A stretch of 64,000 bases of DNA from the IMG/VR virus record IMGVR_UViG_3300044679_000029, positions 1-64,000 of that record. One strand, 5' to 3'. The position numbers were made by a program, and so were the translations under genes. Positions 38,349 through 46,745 of the stretch are shown here, in pieces. The stretch comes from a virus. How positions within the stretch are numbered: position 1 is the stretch's first letter; every line of letters starts with the position of its first letter. The notes below the pieces were generated by a model that made no database searches, was not told the DNA's origin, and was given only the letters and a program-made list of their open reading frames with translations.

Positions 38349-38368
38349 CTCAAACCGGAGGTGTGCAA

Positions 38369-38572
38369 GTGATAATCAAGCCGAATCAGTTGACTCCCAT
38401 CCCAGAGGGCATCAAGATCAAGAAGATTTCGGCAGGCGAAACCAGCGGAGTCTTCTTTGTGATCAGCCACATCACAAGGTTCATGTCGCGGGAAAACAAG
38501 AATTCGCGGCGTAAGCCAGACCAGTATCAGCCCAGAAATCTCTCGGGCTTCGATCCGGTCGAGAGCGAATAA
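38369..38572 (+). CDS. Small hypothetical protein, 67 aa
   Basis: I start it at the GTG at 38369 behind CCGGAGG. Beta-rich N-terminus (IKIKKISAGETSGVFFVIS) and basic, disordered tail. Not related to the repeat family. Last gene before the non-coding region 38573-38936. Confidence 0.5.
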   Translation: MIIKPNQLTPIPEGIKIKKISAGETSGVFFVISHITRFMSRENKNSRRKPDQYQPRNLSGFDPVESE

Positions 38573-38861
38573 TCTTCTAGACTTTCTCCCGGGCTAAGGT
38601 CATGCCTGGTAATGGCCCTAATTAGTCAATGCGGGCTAGAAAGCGGGAATCCCATGAAGTGGACCTAGCGATCCGACAATCTAATGCATAGATTAGCACT
38701 AGAATAACTCTGAGAAAACTGTGAGCCCACAAGAAGATATCTTCTTGTATATACGTTTATAACCCCCCAATCTGACAGAAATTGTCGGAACGGCAATGGG
38801 AATAAACGTGTATACGTGAGGATATCTTCTTGTGGGCAATTAAGATTTGTCGGTTTTTAGG
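38573..38861 (+). other. Non-coding region with hairpins and nested inverted repeats
   Basis: No ORF is supported. CTTTCTCCCG (38582-38591) pairs with CGGG-ct-AGAAAG (38632-38643), enclosing an AGG/CCT hairpin. Then comes CTAAT/ATTAG (about 38681-38696) and the large inverted repeat at 38725-38837. It may carry a second small RNA, a terminator or a replication or operator site. Confidence 0.5.
38725..38837. repeat. 17-bp inverted repeat with nested palindromes
   Basis: GCCCACAAGAAGATATC (38725-38741) is the exact reverse complement of 38821-38837. The left arm also forms an 18-bp perfect palindrome (38730-38747). Between them, 38748-38760 and 38800-38815 (GTATATACGTTTAT versus AATAAACGTGTATAC) form a second, nearly perfect inverted repeat. 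The whole can fold into a 113-base cruciform or RNA stem directly upstream of the portal promoter. Confidence 0.8.
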
Positions 38862-38890
38862 TTGACTTCCTATAACATCTGAATTATACT
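38862..38890 (+). promoter_or_regulatory. Consensus sigma70 promoter for the portal operon
   Basis: TTGACT (38862-38867), 17-base spacer, TATACT (38885-38890); 46 bases before the portal ATG. Confidence 0.85.
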
Positions 38891-38936
38891 AGACATGATT
38901 AGCGGAACTATAATTTAGTACTAGGAAGACAAACTA

Positions 38937-40688
38937 ATGCCTTTATATACCGACGCAGTTCAAGGGAGCTTATTTCCCTCTAGTAACAGTCAACCCAATC
39001 CTTTATTTACTTATCTCCAGGGGTTTATTCCCAGAAAACTCAAGGACCTATTTAGGTGGTTGGAATATCTATCCTATAACTCAACGCATATCTATGCCGG
39101 ACTATATAAGCTCGCGGATTATTCGGTTACAGACGTTCAATACTTAACCGATTCCACCCAGGAAAAAACTCGGCATAAAGATTTACTTGAGAAGACGTTA
39201 CACATTAAATCGTTACTTAAAGCAGCGTCACGCGACCGCCTTATATACGGAAATAGTTTCATATCTCTATACATGCCGTTTATCCGCAATATGGTGTGCA
39301 CTGGTTGTAAGATTAAGCGCAATATAGATACTGTCGACTATAAGTTTAAGTGGAAGAATCTTACGTTTAACTGGCTTTGCAAGGAATGCGGCCAATCAAA
39401 CATGACTGGCGTCGACGATTTTGAGGATATCAAAGTCCCCAACCATAAGCGTATTAACGTTATCCGGTGGGACCCCAAGCTGATAGACATCGATTATAAT
39501 CCCCTAACCGGTGAAAGCACAATCTACTACACGATTCCAAAAGAAGTTAAGGAGAAGATTCGTGCTGGTAATAAGCATCTTCTAAATTCGATGCCTGTTG
39601 GATTTTTAAAGGCCGTCAAAGAAGATCGTCTATTTAAGTTCGACAGAGGTCAAGTCTTCCATATGAAGATCGATGCACCAGCCGGTATCGATTCTCAGTG
39701 GGGCTTCTCACCGTTACTAGCAACTATTCCTAGCTTCCTGTATGTGGCCGTATTACGTAAGGCCAACGAAGCCATCGCATTAGATTTCGCTGTACCTCTT
39801 CGTATTCTTCACCCGGCACAATCGTCTTCTAACGCTGATCCGGTGTCGACTATTAACTTAGGTAACTGGACTGAGAAGACACGCGAAAATATTCGTAAGT
39901 GGCGTCGAGACCCCTTGCACATCATGTTTGCGCCTGTGCCATTAGGAATAACTCAGATGGGTGGGACTGCAAAATTGCTCTTAACTGCAACTGAGATTCG
40001 TGACGTAGAGGATAACATTATTACTGCTCTAGGTATTCCTCGTGAATTTATTTACGGCGGGATGACTATGACCGGGTCTAGCGTAACACTACGCATGTTA
40101 GAGAACCAACTTCTAACTCAGACCAAAGATCTAGAAGACTTAATGGGTTGGATTGACGACAAGTGTGCGACATTCTTAGGGTGGGGTAAGATACATACTG
40201 AGCTACTGCCGTTTAAACTTGTGGACGATGTTGCGCAAAAAAATGTTCTAGTTCAAATTAATCAAGTTAAACCGATTATTTCTGATACTACAATCGCAGA
40301 AGTCTTCGGCTACGATCTTAAGAAAGAGCGAAAGCTTAGAATGCAAGAAGCATTGGACGAGGCGCGCTTCCAGATGGAAATGCAGAAGAGCGTTTCTGAT
40401 ATACAAAATAACCTTGGCCAGCAAGCACGGACACAAGCGGGATCCGCACCGCCATATAATCCTCAGCAGATTGTACAACAGGCTGATCAACTCGTACAAC
40501 AGTTATCGGGACTCGATCACGGTTCCCGCAAATCTGAACTAGATAAACTAAAAAAAGAAGACTTCGTTCTATACGCGGTAACAGCGAAACGTCTTGAGGA
40601 CTATAACAATACTCAAACTCAGGCAGCCAAAAGTCAACAAACAGGTGGCGGACAACCGGCACCGCAACCGTCGGGCGGAGCAAAGTAG
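38937..40688 (+). CDS. Portal protein with zinc ribbon, 583 aa
   Basis: The DNA-channel ring protein of the head. Supporting features: the C-terminal wing/stem-like region with G-I-P-R-E-F-I-Y-G-G-M-T-M-T-G-S-S-V-T-L-R and a long helix (LENQLLTQTKDLEDLM), as in portals of large phages, followed by a Gln-rich disordered tail. An unusual C-T-G-C (C121, C124) and C-K-E-C (C148, C151) pair forms a zinc ribbon in the N-terminal third. AGGAAG precedes the start. Encoded far from, and opposite to, the terminase and capsid genes. Confidence 0.75.
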   Translation: MPLYTDAVQGSLFPSSNSQPNPLFTYLQGFIPRKLKDLFRWLEYLSYNSTHIYAGLYKLADYSVTDVQYLTDSTQEKTRHKDLLEKTLHIKSLLKAASRDRLIYGNSFISLYMPFIRNMVCTGCKIKRNIDTVDYKFKWKNLTFNWLCKECGQSNMTGVDDFEDIKVPNHKRINVIRWDPKLIDIDYNPLTGESTIYYTIPKEVKEKIRAGNKHLLNSMPVGFLKAVKEDRLFKFDRGQVFHMKIDAPAGIDSQWGFSPLLATIPSFLYVAVLRKANEAIALDFAVPLRILHPAQSSSNADPVSTINLGNWTEKTRENIRKWRRDPLHIMFAPVPLGITQMGGTAKLLLTATEIRDVEDNIITALGIPREFIYGGMTMTGSSVTLRMLENQLLTQTKDLEDLMGWIDDKCATFLGWGKIHTELLPFKLVDDVAQKNVLVQINQVKPIISDTTIAEVFGYDLKKERKLRMQEALDEARFQMEMQKSVSDIQNNLGQQARTQAGSAPPYNPQQIVQQADQLVQQLSGLDHGSRKSELDKLKKEDFVLYAVTAKRLEDYNNTQTQAAKSQQTGGGQPAPQPSGGAK

Positions 40689-40728
40689 CATTTGAAAGTA
40701 TTACGTACCACCAACAAGAGAGTAAATC

Positions 40729-41076
40729 ATGCCTCGAAGACCAAAAACAGATCCTAATACAGACTTCGCTAATTTAGTTAACGAGATTAGTAATGCTAAT
40801 ACTGAAATAGATTTGGCACCAGCGCACCCTACACAGAATCAATCGGCGTCATCTGACTTGCTAGACGACCATTTTACATACACGTGTAAGGTCGAGCGAT
40901 TTGAAATTGGTACCGATAATAGTAAATACGAACAATTAATGACGGATGGCGTAAACGGTAAGATTAATATTATTCGTGAGCGGTTTGTTGATACTAAGGA
41001 AGGCAAAACGTTTTGTGTCCTCGTGTATCTTGTTCCGAAGCCGAAGCTCCTGAAGCCTGCTCCTCCGCCGCTATAA
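40729..41076 (+). CDS. Hypothetical protein, 115 aa
   Basis: Disordered N-terminus (RPKTDPNTDF), then an alpha/beta domain with T-Y-T-C-K-V-E-R-F-E-I and a proline-rich end (KPKLLKPAPPPL). AAGAGAG precedes the ATG. Between portal and helicase genes; function unknown. Confidence 0.5.
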   Translation: MPRRPKTDPNTDFANLVNEISNANTEIDLAPAHPTQNQSASSDLLDDHFTYTCKVERFEIGTDNSKYEQLMTDGVNGKINIIRERFVDTKEGKTFCVLVYLVPKPKLLKPAPPPL

Positions 41077-41091
41077 GATAAATATCAAATC

Positions 41092-42873
41092 ATGACAGCA
41101 ACCCTGGAATTAAAATTCGCAGGTGCACTACCTCTATTGTCTCTGCCAGCAAGCACGCCTGGTGCCGACAGAATCTTTGGGGCACAATTATCTAAAGATA
41201 AAACGAAATTTCTGTACCCAGGTTTTTTCCCACAGCATGAAATAGTTATTAGCGATATAAAAACCAGCGAATTGAACGTAATCATTCCTGAAAACGTGGC
41301 TAATCATATTACACAGGAGAGTAGTCATAAGGATCTAATTTTAGACCCAAACTTCCAATTTATCACTAAACCATTTGACCATCAAATTGAATCGCTAAAG
41401 TACTGCATTAGCCGGTTGCGTAGCGCACTTTTATTAGACTGTGGTTTGGGAAAATCTAAAGTCGCAATAGACATGTTGCGCTACCAAAAGTTTATCGGTA
41501 AGCCATGCAAGACTATTGTTGTGTGCCCGAAAACTGTGTTGTTTAGTTGGGAAAACGAGATAGCTAAACATAGCGGAAATGAACTAACAACTACTGTTAT
41601 AGATGGTACGCCTAAGAAAAAATTAGAGTTACTTAACAAGGATACCGACGTCTATCTTATTACATATAGCGCTCTAGCCAAAAAAGAATTTCTTAAAACT
41701 GTAATCGATATTATTCCCTATGATACAGTTATATTGGACGAGAGTCACAACCTACAAAGTCCGTCTTCGCAGAAGACTAAAGCGTGTTTAGCCCTATGCC
41801 AAAAAGCAGCCAGACGCGTTATTATGAGCGGGACCGTAACTTTTGGGTCGCCCATTCATCTATATGGTCAATTAAAATTCCTTGGTAATTTTCTAATACC
41901 GGAAGGCGATTCGTGGAAGTTTTGTAATCGATTCGTTAACTACGGACAAAAGTTTAATCATAAGGTTATTGTCGGATATAAGAATACTGACGTACTGGAG
42001 AAGCGCCTTTCCAGTGTTAGTGTGAAATACACGAAGGAGGTTTGCTTAGATTTACCTGAACGGTACATAATCGATGAGCCGTATCAGGTATCAGAAGAAC
42101 AAAAACAAGAATATAATGCATTCATAGAAGCGCCCATGCAAGAAGTTGCCTCGCGTTTAAACGTAAGTAATGACGCGGCGGCGGCAGTACGACTAATAAA
42201 GTTAACACAAATTCTATCTGGCTTTCGAATAGAAAGCAATAAAGACCATAAAATTTGTGATAATTGCGAGTTCGTAAATGGGTGTGTTGAGAATAAAATT
42301 CTACCGTATACCAACGATTGTCAAAAAATAAAAATATCTCCCCCAGACACAATTCATAAATATCCAAATCCCAAACTAGATCGAGCCGAGAACTTATTAA
42401 CTAGTATTCTCTCTGAGCCGACTTCAAAAGTGGTGGTATGGTACCATTACAAACTGGAGCTGGAGTCTATAGAAATGATGTTGCACGCCTTGGGCGTGCA
42501 GGAGATTATAATAAATGGCAGTAAAGATTCAAGAAGTATTAGAACTGATATTGAGCGGTTTGAAACGGATCCAGGAGTTAGGGCCTGCGTTTGCCAAGTT
42601 GGTTGCTCTAGCGGTTTCACTATTTGTAGAGCTAACTACGTTATCTACTACGGTGTAGATTTCTCGCTGGCTAACTACCTCCAGAGTATCGACAGGAATT
42701 ACCGCATCGGTCAAGACCGTAAAGTAATTTGCTATAGATTGTACGCACCAGGATCGGTAGAAGAATTGATCTTCAAAGCTCTAGATAGCAAAGAAGAAAT
42801 CAAGAACGCCCTTATGGGCAAAACCGAAGTCTCTGAGATGCTACGATATATAGTTAGACCGAAGCCGCTATAA
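41092..42873 (+). CDS. SNF2-type superfamily 2 helicase/translocase, 593 aa
   Basis: Contains all core motifs: Walker A D-C-G-L-G-K-S (residues 116-122), T-I-V-V-C-P-K (motif Ia), D-E-S-H (216-219), M-S-G-T (motif III) and, in the second RecA domain, Q-S-I-D-R-N-Y-R-I-G-Q (motif VI). A cysteine cluster (C-D-N-C, C-V-E-N, then N-D-C) sits in the inter-domain insertion near residue 405 and may bind metal. SNF2-like ATPases move along duplex DNA; in phages they assist recombination and replication restart. First enzyme of the replication block. Confidence 0.88.
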   Translation: MTATLELKFAGALPLLSLPASTPGADRIFGAQLSKDKTKFLYPGFFPQHEIVISDIKTSELNVIIPENVANHITQESSHKDLILDPNFQFITKPFDHQIESLKYCISRLRSALLLDCGLGKSKVAIDMLRYQKFIGKPCKTIVVCPKTVLFSWENEIAKHSGNELTTTVIDGTPKKKLELLNKDTDVYLITYSALAKKEFLKTVIDIIPYDTVILDESHNLQSPSSQKTKACLALCQKAARRVIMSGTVTFGSPIHLYGQLKFLGNFLIPEGDSWKFCNRFVNYGQKFNHKVIVGYKNTDVLEKRLSSVSVKYTKEVCLDLPERYIIDEPYQVSEEQKQEYNAFIEAPMQEVASRLNVSNDAAAAVRLIKLTQILSGFRIESNKDHKICDNCEFVNGCVENKILPYTNDCQKIKISPPDTIHKYPNPKLDRAENLLTSILSEPTSKVVVWYHYKLELESIEMMLHALGVQEIIINGSKDSRSIRTDIERFETDPGVRACVCQVGCSSGFTICRANYVIYYGVDFSLANYLQSIDRNYRIGQDRKVICYRLYAPGSVEELIFKALDSKEEIKNALMGKTEVSEMLRYIVRPKPL

Positions 42874-42904
42874 TGAGACGGAGGGTTGTATCAACCCTGT
42901 CTCA
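42874..42904 (+). terminator. Hairpin after the helicase gene
   Basis: TGAGAC-gg-AGGGTTG pairs with CAACCCT-GTCTCA, beginning at the first base after the helicase stop codon. There is no T-tract; it may attenuate or protect mRNA. A new promoter follows at once. Confidence 0.55.
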
Positions 42905-42907
42905 CAC

Positions 42908-42936
42908 TTGACTTTAAGCAGTACAACGGTTATACT
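42908..42936 (+). promoter_or_regulatory. Consensus sigma70 promoter
   Basis: TTGACT (42908-42913), 17-base spacer, TATACT (42931-42936); 22 bases later comes the ATG at 42958 behind CGAAAGGA. Confidence 0.85.
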
Positions 42937-42957
42937 AAAACACGAAAGGACGTTAAC

Positions 42958-43176
42958 ATGGCAAAAACAGAATTCAAGGCAGGGGACAAAGTCCACCACA
43001 AGACTGGTTCGCCACAGATGGTAATCGCCTCTATAAATAACGCGGGCGCAATTAGGTGCACGTGGTTCATCGGGTGGTATAGACAGGATGAAACATTTAC
43101 AGCAGCCGAATTGGAACTATCTGACCCTCGGGCTATAAATGTTGATACGTTGCTTGTTATGGAACAATTGGACTAA
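42958..43176 (+). CDS. YodC-like (DUF2158) small protein, 72 aa
   Basis: F-K-A-G-D-K-V-H-H-K-T-G-S-P-Q-M-V-I followed by R-C-T-W-F and F-T-A-A-E-L-E matches the DUF2158 pattern (K-x-G-D-x-V-x-L-x-S-G-x-P-x-M-T-V, C-x-W-F). These are small beta-barrel proteins of unknown function, common in phages. The ATG at 42958 is fixed by AAAGGA and the promoter position. Confidence 0.65.
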   Translation: MAKTEFKAGDKVHHKTGSPQMVIASINNAGAIRCTWFIGWYRQDETFTAAELELSDPRAINVDTLLVMEQLD

Positions 43177-43179
43177 TTC

Positions 43180-43677
43180 ATGCGTATTATATTATCTCCA
43201 GAAGACGTTAATCTCTACTTGTCTGAGATGCTTAACCAGGCGGGCATGACGATTGATGGTACGATCGAATGGACTTGGGATGAAGATGTTGGTCCAAGCG
43301 CGGTTGTAACTCTCGGAGCACCAAAGCCAGTGCCTGCTGCGGTGCCGCAACCATTTGTAGAACCACCGAAACCGCGCGTTGATAAGGTTACAGTTAAGTT
43401 ACCAAGTCGGCCTGTAGAAGAACTAGAAGAACTAACACTCGCCAATGTTGGCAACTTACCAGAAAGTAATACAGAAATGCCGAAGACAAAGAAGAAAACT
43501 CGTGGTCCAGGAAAGAAAACGCTTACTAAGCCGAGTTCACAACTTAATGTAACGCCTCGTGTTAGAGCGTACCAAGAAGAGGTAGCGAAGAATGCTAAAT
43601 TGCTGATTCACCCGCTTACGGGGGATGTGGTTAACGGGTCGGCTGCGTCGAGTACGGAATATCCTGCTAAGGAATAA
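43180..43677 (+). CDS. Hypothetical protein, 165 aa
   Basis: A short folded N-terminus (MRIILSPEDVNLYLSEMLNQ, resembling a small alpha/beta domain) is joined to a long proline/lysine-rich disordered linker (T-K-K-K-T-R-G-P-G-K-K) and a C-terminal helix. May bind DNA or bridge replication proteins. Stop and start of the nuclease overlap at 43677/43678. Confidence 0.5.
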   Translation: MRIILSPEDVNLYLSEMLNQAGMTIDGTIEWTWDEDVGPSAVVTLGAPKPVPAAVPQPFVEPPKPRVDKVTVKLPSRPVEELEELTLANVGNLPESNTEMPKTKKKTRGPGKKTLTKPSSQLNVTPRVRAYQEEVAKNAKLLIHPLTGDVVNGSAASSTEYPAKE

Positions 43678-44646
43678 ATGAGCGATAAACTGAAGGTATT
43701 TGGTAATGCTATAGAGCTTGCCGATACGCCAAAACCGACAACCAGAATCGCTTGGTTGGACGACATCGGCGGCGGTAATCCTTATCAAGATGGTGTAGAA
43801 AAATTAATTAGCGAAGGCAAGATTAAACGTAGCGAGTTTACTTTGCCGTTGCCGTATCTATCTGTGAGCCAAGTAGAACAATATTTGAAGTGCCCAAAAC
43901 AGTATGAATTTAGATATGTGAATGGAATCAAGTCTCCTCCCGGTATCGCGATGGTCCAGGGCAGTACAGTTCATAAAGGACTTGAGGCCGGCTATAAGTA
44001 CATGAAGAAAAATAAGATCGTTCCGCCGCTGGAAATGATTCTAGATGAATACTCTGGCGAGTTTACGAAGAATCTAACCGGCGATATTGTGTTAGGAGAG
44101 GGCGAGACCGAAGCTGCAACTAGGGCCCAGGGTGAAGCCTTAATCAAGAAGTGGCACGAAACTAAGGCACCCCTAATAAAGCCCGTTGCTATAGAATCTA
44201 AATTCATTGCCGAATTTGGTGGCGTGCCTGTAGTAGGTGCCTTAGACCTAATCGACCGTGTTGACATTCCATTGTCCGAATCGCAGCGTTGGGAAAACAA
44301 GACGGATGACAGCACGAATCCGATGCTTGATATGATCGTCGATAATAAGGTCGTGGCTAAGACGTATTCGCAGGCCGACGTAAACAATTCATTGCAAATG
44401 AGTTTGTATGCTTATGCTACTGGTATACCACGCCAACGATATGATTTATATGTTAAATCTAAAGTACCCAAACTCGAAGAAATGCTTACCGGCCGTGATG
44501 AAAAAGCTATTAAGTGGGCAGCTAAGATCTTTAATAATGTAGCACGACAAATTTCCCAGGGTAACTTTCCAGAATGTAGTCCATCGTCGTGGTGTTGTAA
44601 CGCCAAGTACTGCGGTTATTTTTATTCCTGTAGAGGTAAGGAATAA
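43678..44646 (+). CDS. RecB/Cas4-like PD-(D/E)XK nuclease, 322 aa
   Basis: Motif order of the RecB/Cas4 family: Y-L-K-C-P-K-Q-Y (N-terminal cysteine), G-S-T-V-H-K-G-L (metal-binding His), G-A-L-D-L-I (Asp), V-D-N-K (D-x-K), L-Q-M-S-L-Y-A-Y-A (motif Q-x3-Y) and C-terminal cysteines C-C-x4-C-x5-C. The four cysteines could hold an iron-sulfur cluster as in Cas4 and AddB. Probably processes DNA ends during replication or recombination. Paralogous in design to the protein at 48595. Confidence 0.8.
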   Translation: MSDKLKVFGNAIELADTPKPTTRIAWLDDIGGGNPYQDGVEKLISEGKIKRSEFTLPLPYLSVSQVEQYLKCPKQYEFRYVNGIKSPPGIAMVQGSTVHKGLEAGYKYMKKNKIVPPLEMILDEYSGEFTKNLTGDIVLGEGETEAATRAQGEALIKKWHETKAPLIKPVAIESKFIAEFGGVPVVGALDLIDRVDIPLSESQRWENKTDDSTNPMLDMIVDNKVVAKTYSQADVNNSLQMSLYAYATGIPRQRYDLYVKSKVPKLEEMLTGRDEKAIKWAAKIFNNVARQISQGNFPECSPSSWCCNAKYCGYFYSCRGKE

Positions 44647-44647
44647 A

Positions 44648-44763
44648 AGATATGGAAAGCCCCGCGGCTGGTTATGCAACGACCACAATAATGCCCTAGG
44701 TAAACTCGGTGATAACGTTACTGGTGTAGAAGCAGTACTAAATTATTTAGAAAGATACAAATA
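44648..44763 (+). pseudogene. Endonuclease VII C-terminal remnant
   Basis: An open frame without a good start reads KRYGKPRGWLCNDHNNALG, then K-L-G-D-N-V and A-V-L-N-Y-L-E-R-Y-K before TAA. This is the R-G-x-L-C-x-x-C-N-x-A-L-G ... Y-L-E-x-Y end of T4 gp49-like recombination endonuclease VII, with the second cysteine of the pair replaced by His. The first half with the catalytic His/Asp is missing. It sits between the nuclease gene and lysozyme; the TAA overlaps the lysozyme ATG. Confidence 0.55.
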
Positions 44764-45330
44764 ATGGGTCCATTACAATATTTAATAAATGCGTTGATTA
44801 GTATGTTTAGTAAGAAGCAGGTAGTTGATGAGAACCCACTAATTACTACTGCCCCACCATCTGACTCCCCAAACGGAGTACAGTTAGACGCGCTCATAAC
44901 AAAACACGAGGGTATTCGTCTAAACGTGTATAAAGACCAATACGGCAATCCGACTATTGGGATAGGACACAATCTCAATGCTTCACCACTTCCGGTGGGA
45001 TGGACAACGCCATTAACGGTTCAACAGGCGCAATCACTATTACAGAATGACGTCTGTGTTGTTGGTGACAAACTATCGGCCTCGTTATCGTGGTTCGAGG
45101 AGCTTGAAGACTCAGATCAAGTTCGTGCAGCTGTGTTAGTGGACATGGGCTTTAATATGGGTGTCGCAGACTTACTGACATTCAAAACGTTCTTGTCTCT
45201 GGTATCAGCAGGCGAATACGACAAAGCAGCAGATGATTTAACGAATACGTTGTGGGCGAAGCAGGTGCCTGTAAGAGCAGCCGAAGATATACAGATGATT
45301 AGAACTGGGCAGTGGCCCGAAGGAATTTAA
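44764..45330 (+). CDS. T4-type lysozyme (endolysin), 188 aa
   Basis: Glycoside hydrolase family 24: catalytic triad spaced exactly as in T4 lysozyme, E49 (H-E-G-I-R-L), D58 (Y-K-D-Q-Y-G) and T64 (P-T-I-G-I-G-H-N); the rest fits too (V-L-V-D-M-G-F-N-M-G, G-E-Y-D-K-A-A, M-I-R-T-G-Q-W-P). Cleaves peptidoglycan MurNAc-GlcNAc bonds at lysis. A 35-residue N-terminal extension with a short hydrophobic stretch (LQYLINALISMF) precedes the domain and might be a signal anchor. No holin is adjacent. Confidence 0.92.
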   Translation: MGPLQYLINALISMFSKKQVVDENPLITTAPPSDSPNGVQLDALITKHEGIRLNVYKDQYGNPTIGIGHNLNASPLPVGWTTPLTVQQAQSLLQNDVCVVGDKLSASLSWFEELEDSDQVRAAVLVDMGFNMGVADLLTFKTFLSLVSAGEYDKAADDLTNTLWAKQVPVRAAEDIQMIRTGQWPEGI

Positions 45331-45677
45331 TGTCTAAAAAGATAAAGACCAAAAAAGAAAGAATTAATTGTGCTGTGTCATTAGCCGATTGTGGTGACCC
45401 AGATCAGTGGAGTGGTGATTTTTCGAGATTGCCGCCAAATAAGGTATATAACCTAAGAATCGATTACCCGTGCACACCAACGATCTTCGCTATCAAGACA
45501 GGTAAGAAGGGCCTTAGTCTGATAAATTTGATGCACAAGATAATCCTTTCATACGGTAAGATTTACGATAATGTCGATAAATACAACGTATGGGGACACG
45601 ATATGGACGACTTGGTTATTGCTGAAATAGAGGTAAACCATAAAACTAAGACTATTAGTCTTGGAGTTGATTCATAA
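45330..45677 (+). CDS. Hypothetical protein, 115 aa
   Basis: The ATG at 45330 overlaps the lysozyme stop (TAATG). Lysine-rich start (MSKKIKTKKERI), then an alpha/beta domain with S-Y-G-K-I-Y-D-N and H-D-M-D-D-L-V-I-A-E-I-E. No family recognised. Overlaps the next small gene by one base. Confidence 0.5.
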   Translation: MSKKIKTKKERINCAVSLADCGDPDQWSGDFSRLPPNKVYNLRIDYPCTPTIFAIKTGKKGLSLINLMHKIILSYGKIYDNVDKYNVWGHDMDDLVIAEIEVNHKTKTISLGVDS

Positions 45678-45847
45678 TGATCGAAAAACTAGGCGTCGTA
45701 GTAAATCCAGAACCCGATAAGACGGCATCGTCTGAATCGGAAAAGACTTGTCCGAATTGTTTGATTCTATTAAGCACTGATACGAATGTTAAGTGTTGCC
45801 CAAATTGCGGGACTAACCCCTTCGAAAGCAGAGATGAATCTAATTAA
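45677..45847 (+). CDS. Small zinc-ribbon protein, 56 aa
   Basis: Two C-P-N-C knuckles (T-C-P-N-C-L and C-C-P-N-C-G) make one zinc ribbon after a disordered N-terminus. Ends by overlapping the stop of the convergent sigma factor gene by four bases. Confidence 0.6.
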   Translation: MIEKLGVVVNPEPDKTASSESEKTCPNCLILLSTDTNVKCCPNCGTNPFESRDESN

Positions 45848-46671
45848 TCTAAATCGAGTAAGTCATCTGATGAATTAATCCCATTATATTCGAGATATTT
45901 CTTAATCTGTGCTAGTGCCCGAAGCTTTATTTGACGAACCCTCTCGCTCGATATGCCCAGCACCGCAGCTATTGATTTTAAACTTAAGGGAGGGTCAGAC
46001 ACCATTCCCATATATCCCATTATGACAAAACGCTCCCTTACAGGGAGCATACTAATAACGTACTCCATATAAGCCGCGCCCGACCGGTTTGTCACTGAAC
46101 GCTCTATGTTTTCCTCGTTGGCTGGCGCGTGAACAAGAGCATCTATTGAGCAAACTTCCACGTGTTCGGCCAAGAGCCTCTCAACCTGTTTCACTGACAT
46201 GCCGGTCGATTTCGACAGTTCAAGTGACGTAGGTTCGCGACCAAGCTCTTTGCGTGACTTCTGTAAAGTATTATTGAGCTTACGTAAAGCCTTCTTGCGA
46301 CCAAGCTGTATGGTCACGACGGAGTTTTTATGTAACTCTTCGCGTATGCTTAACAGAACCCACCAAGCAGCATATGATAACAACCGTGTACCGTGGGTAG
46401 TCTCGTACCGGTCGAGGGCGATCAATAGCCCTTCGTTACCTGCTGATATCAAAAGTTGTTGTAAGTCGAAGTTCTGTCCAGCATAAGACCGCGCGACCTT
46501 AACTACGAAACGAAGTCCAGATTCTATGAGTCTCCGCTTAGCATCCAAATCGCCAGTTTTCTTATATAGCCTGAAAAGCTTCTTCTCTGTCTTAGCGTCT
46601 AAGATGATTACTTTTGACAGGTCATTAGCGTATATAGCAGCACTGTCGATTGAATTAAGCGGTTTCGGCAT
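45844..46671 (-). CDS. Sigma70-family RNA polymerase sigma factor, 275 aa
   Basis: Region 2 is clear at about residues 45-110: R-R-L-I-E-S-G-L-R-F-V-V-K-V-A, Q-Q-L-L-I-S-A-G-N-E-G-L-L-I-A-L-D-R-Y, and promoter-melting/-10 recognition R-L-L-S-Y-A-A-W-W-V-L-L-S-I. Region 3 (about 125-170) and region 4 with helix-turn-helix L-K-S-I-A-A-V-L-G-I-S-S-E-R-V-R-Q-I-K-L-R-A-L follow. Region 1.1 is absent. It likely directs the phage or host core polymerase to phage promoters. Its own promoter is a perfect host-type site (46717-46745). Confidence 0.93.
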   Translation of the reverse strand: MPKPLNSIDSAAIYANDLSKVIILDAKTEKKLFRLYKKTGDLDAKRRLIESGLRFVVKVARSYAGQNFDLQQLLISAGNEGLLIALDRYETTHGTRLLSYAAWWVLLSIREELHKNSVVTIQLGRKKALRKLNNTLQKSRKELGREPTSLELSKSTGMSVKQVERLLAEHVEVCSIDALVHAPANEENIERSVTNRSGAAYMEYVISMLPVRERFVIMGYMGMVSDPPLSLKSIAAVLGISSERVRQIKLRALAQIKKYLEYNGINSSDDLLDLD

Positions 46672-46716
46672 ATGGTAGGACCTCAGGATTTCAGTTAGTT
46701 ACGGCTGTTCATTGAA

Positions 46717-46745
46717 GTTATAATGGGTATGTAATAGTTTGTCAA
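46717..46745 (-). promoter_or_regulatory. Consensus sigma70 promoter for the sigma gene
   Basis: On the minus strand TTGACA (46740-46745) and TATAAC (46717-46722) have 17-base spacing, 46 bases before the sigma gene. The -35 overlaps the start of the divergent zinc-ribbon gene. Confidence 0.85.

Noticed and set aside
36930-38350. Repeats resembling a CRISPR array
   Set aside because: The repeats are contiguous 33-base coding units without unique spacers, and no cas genes are present.
38573-38700. Possible second tRNA in the non-coding region
   Set aside because: No acceptor/T-arm pair with a T-loop consensus could be assembled; only irregular hairpins are visible.
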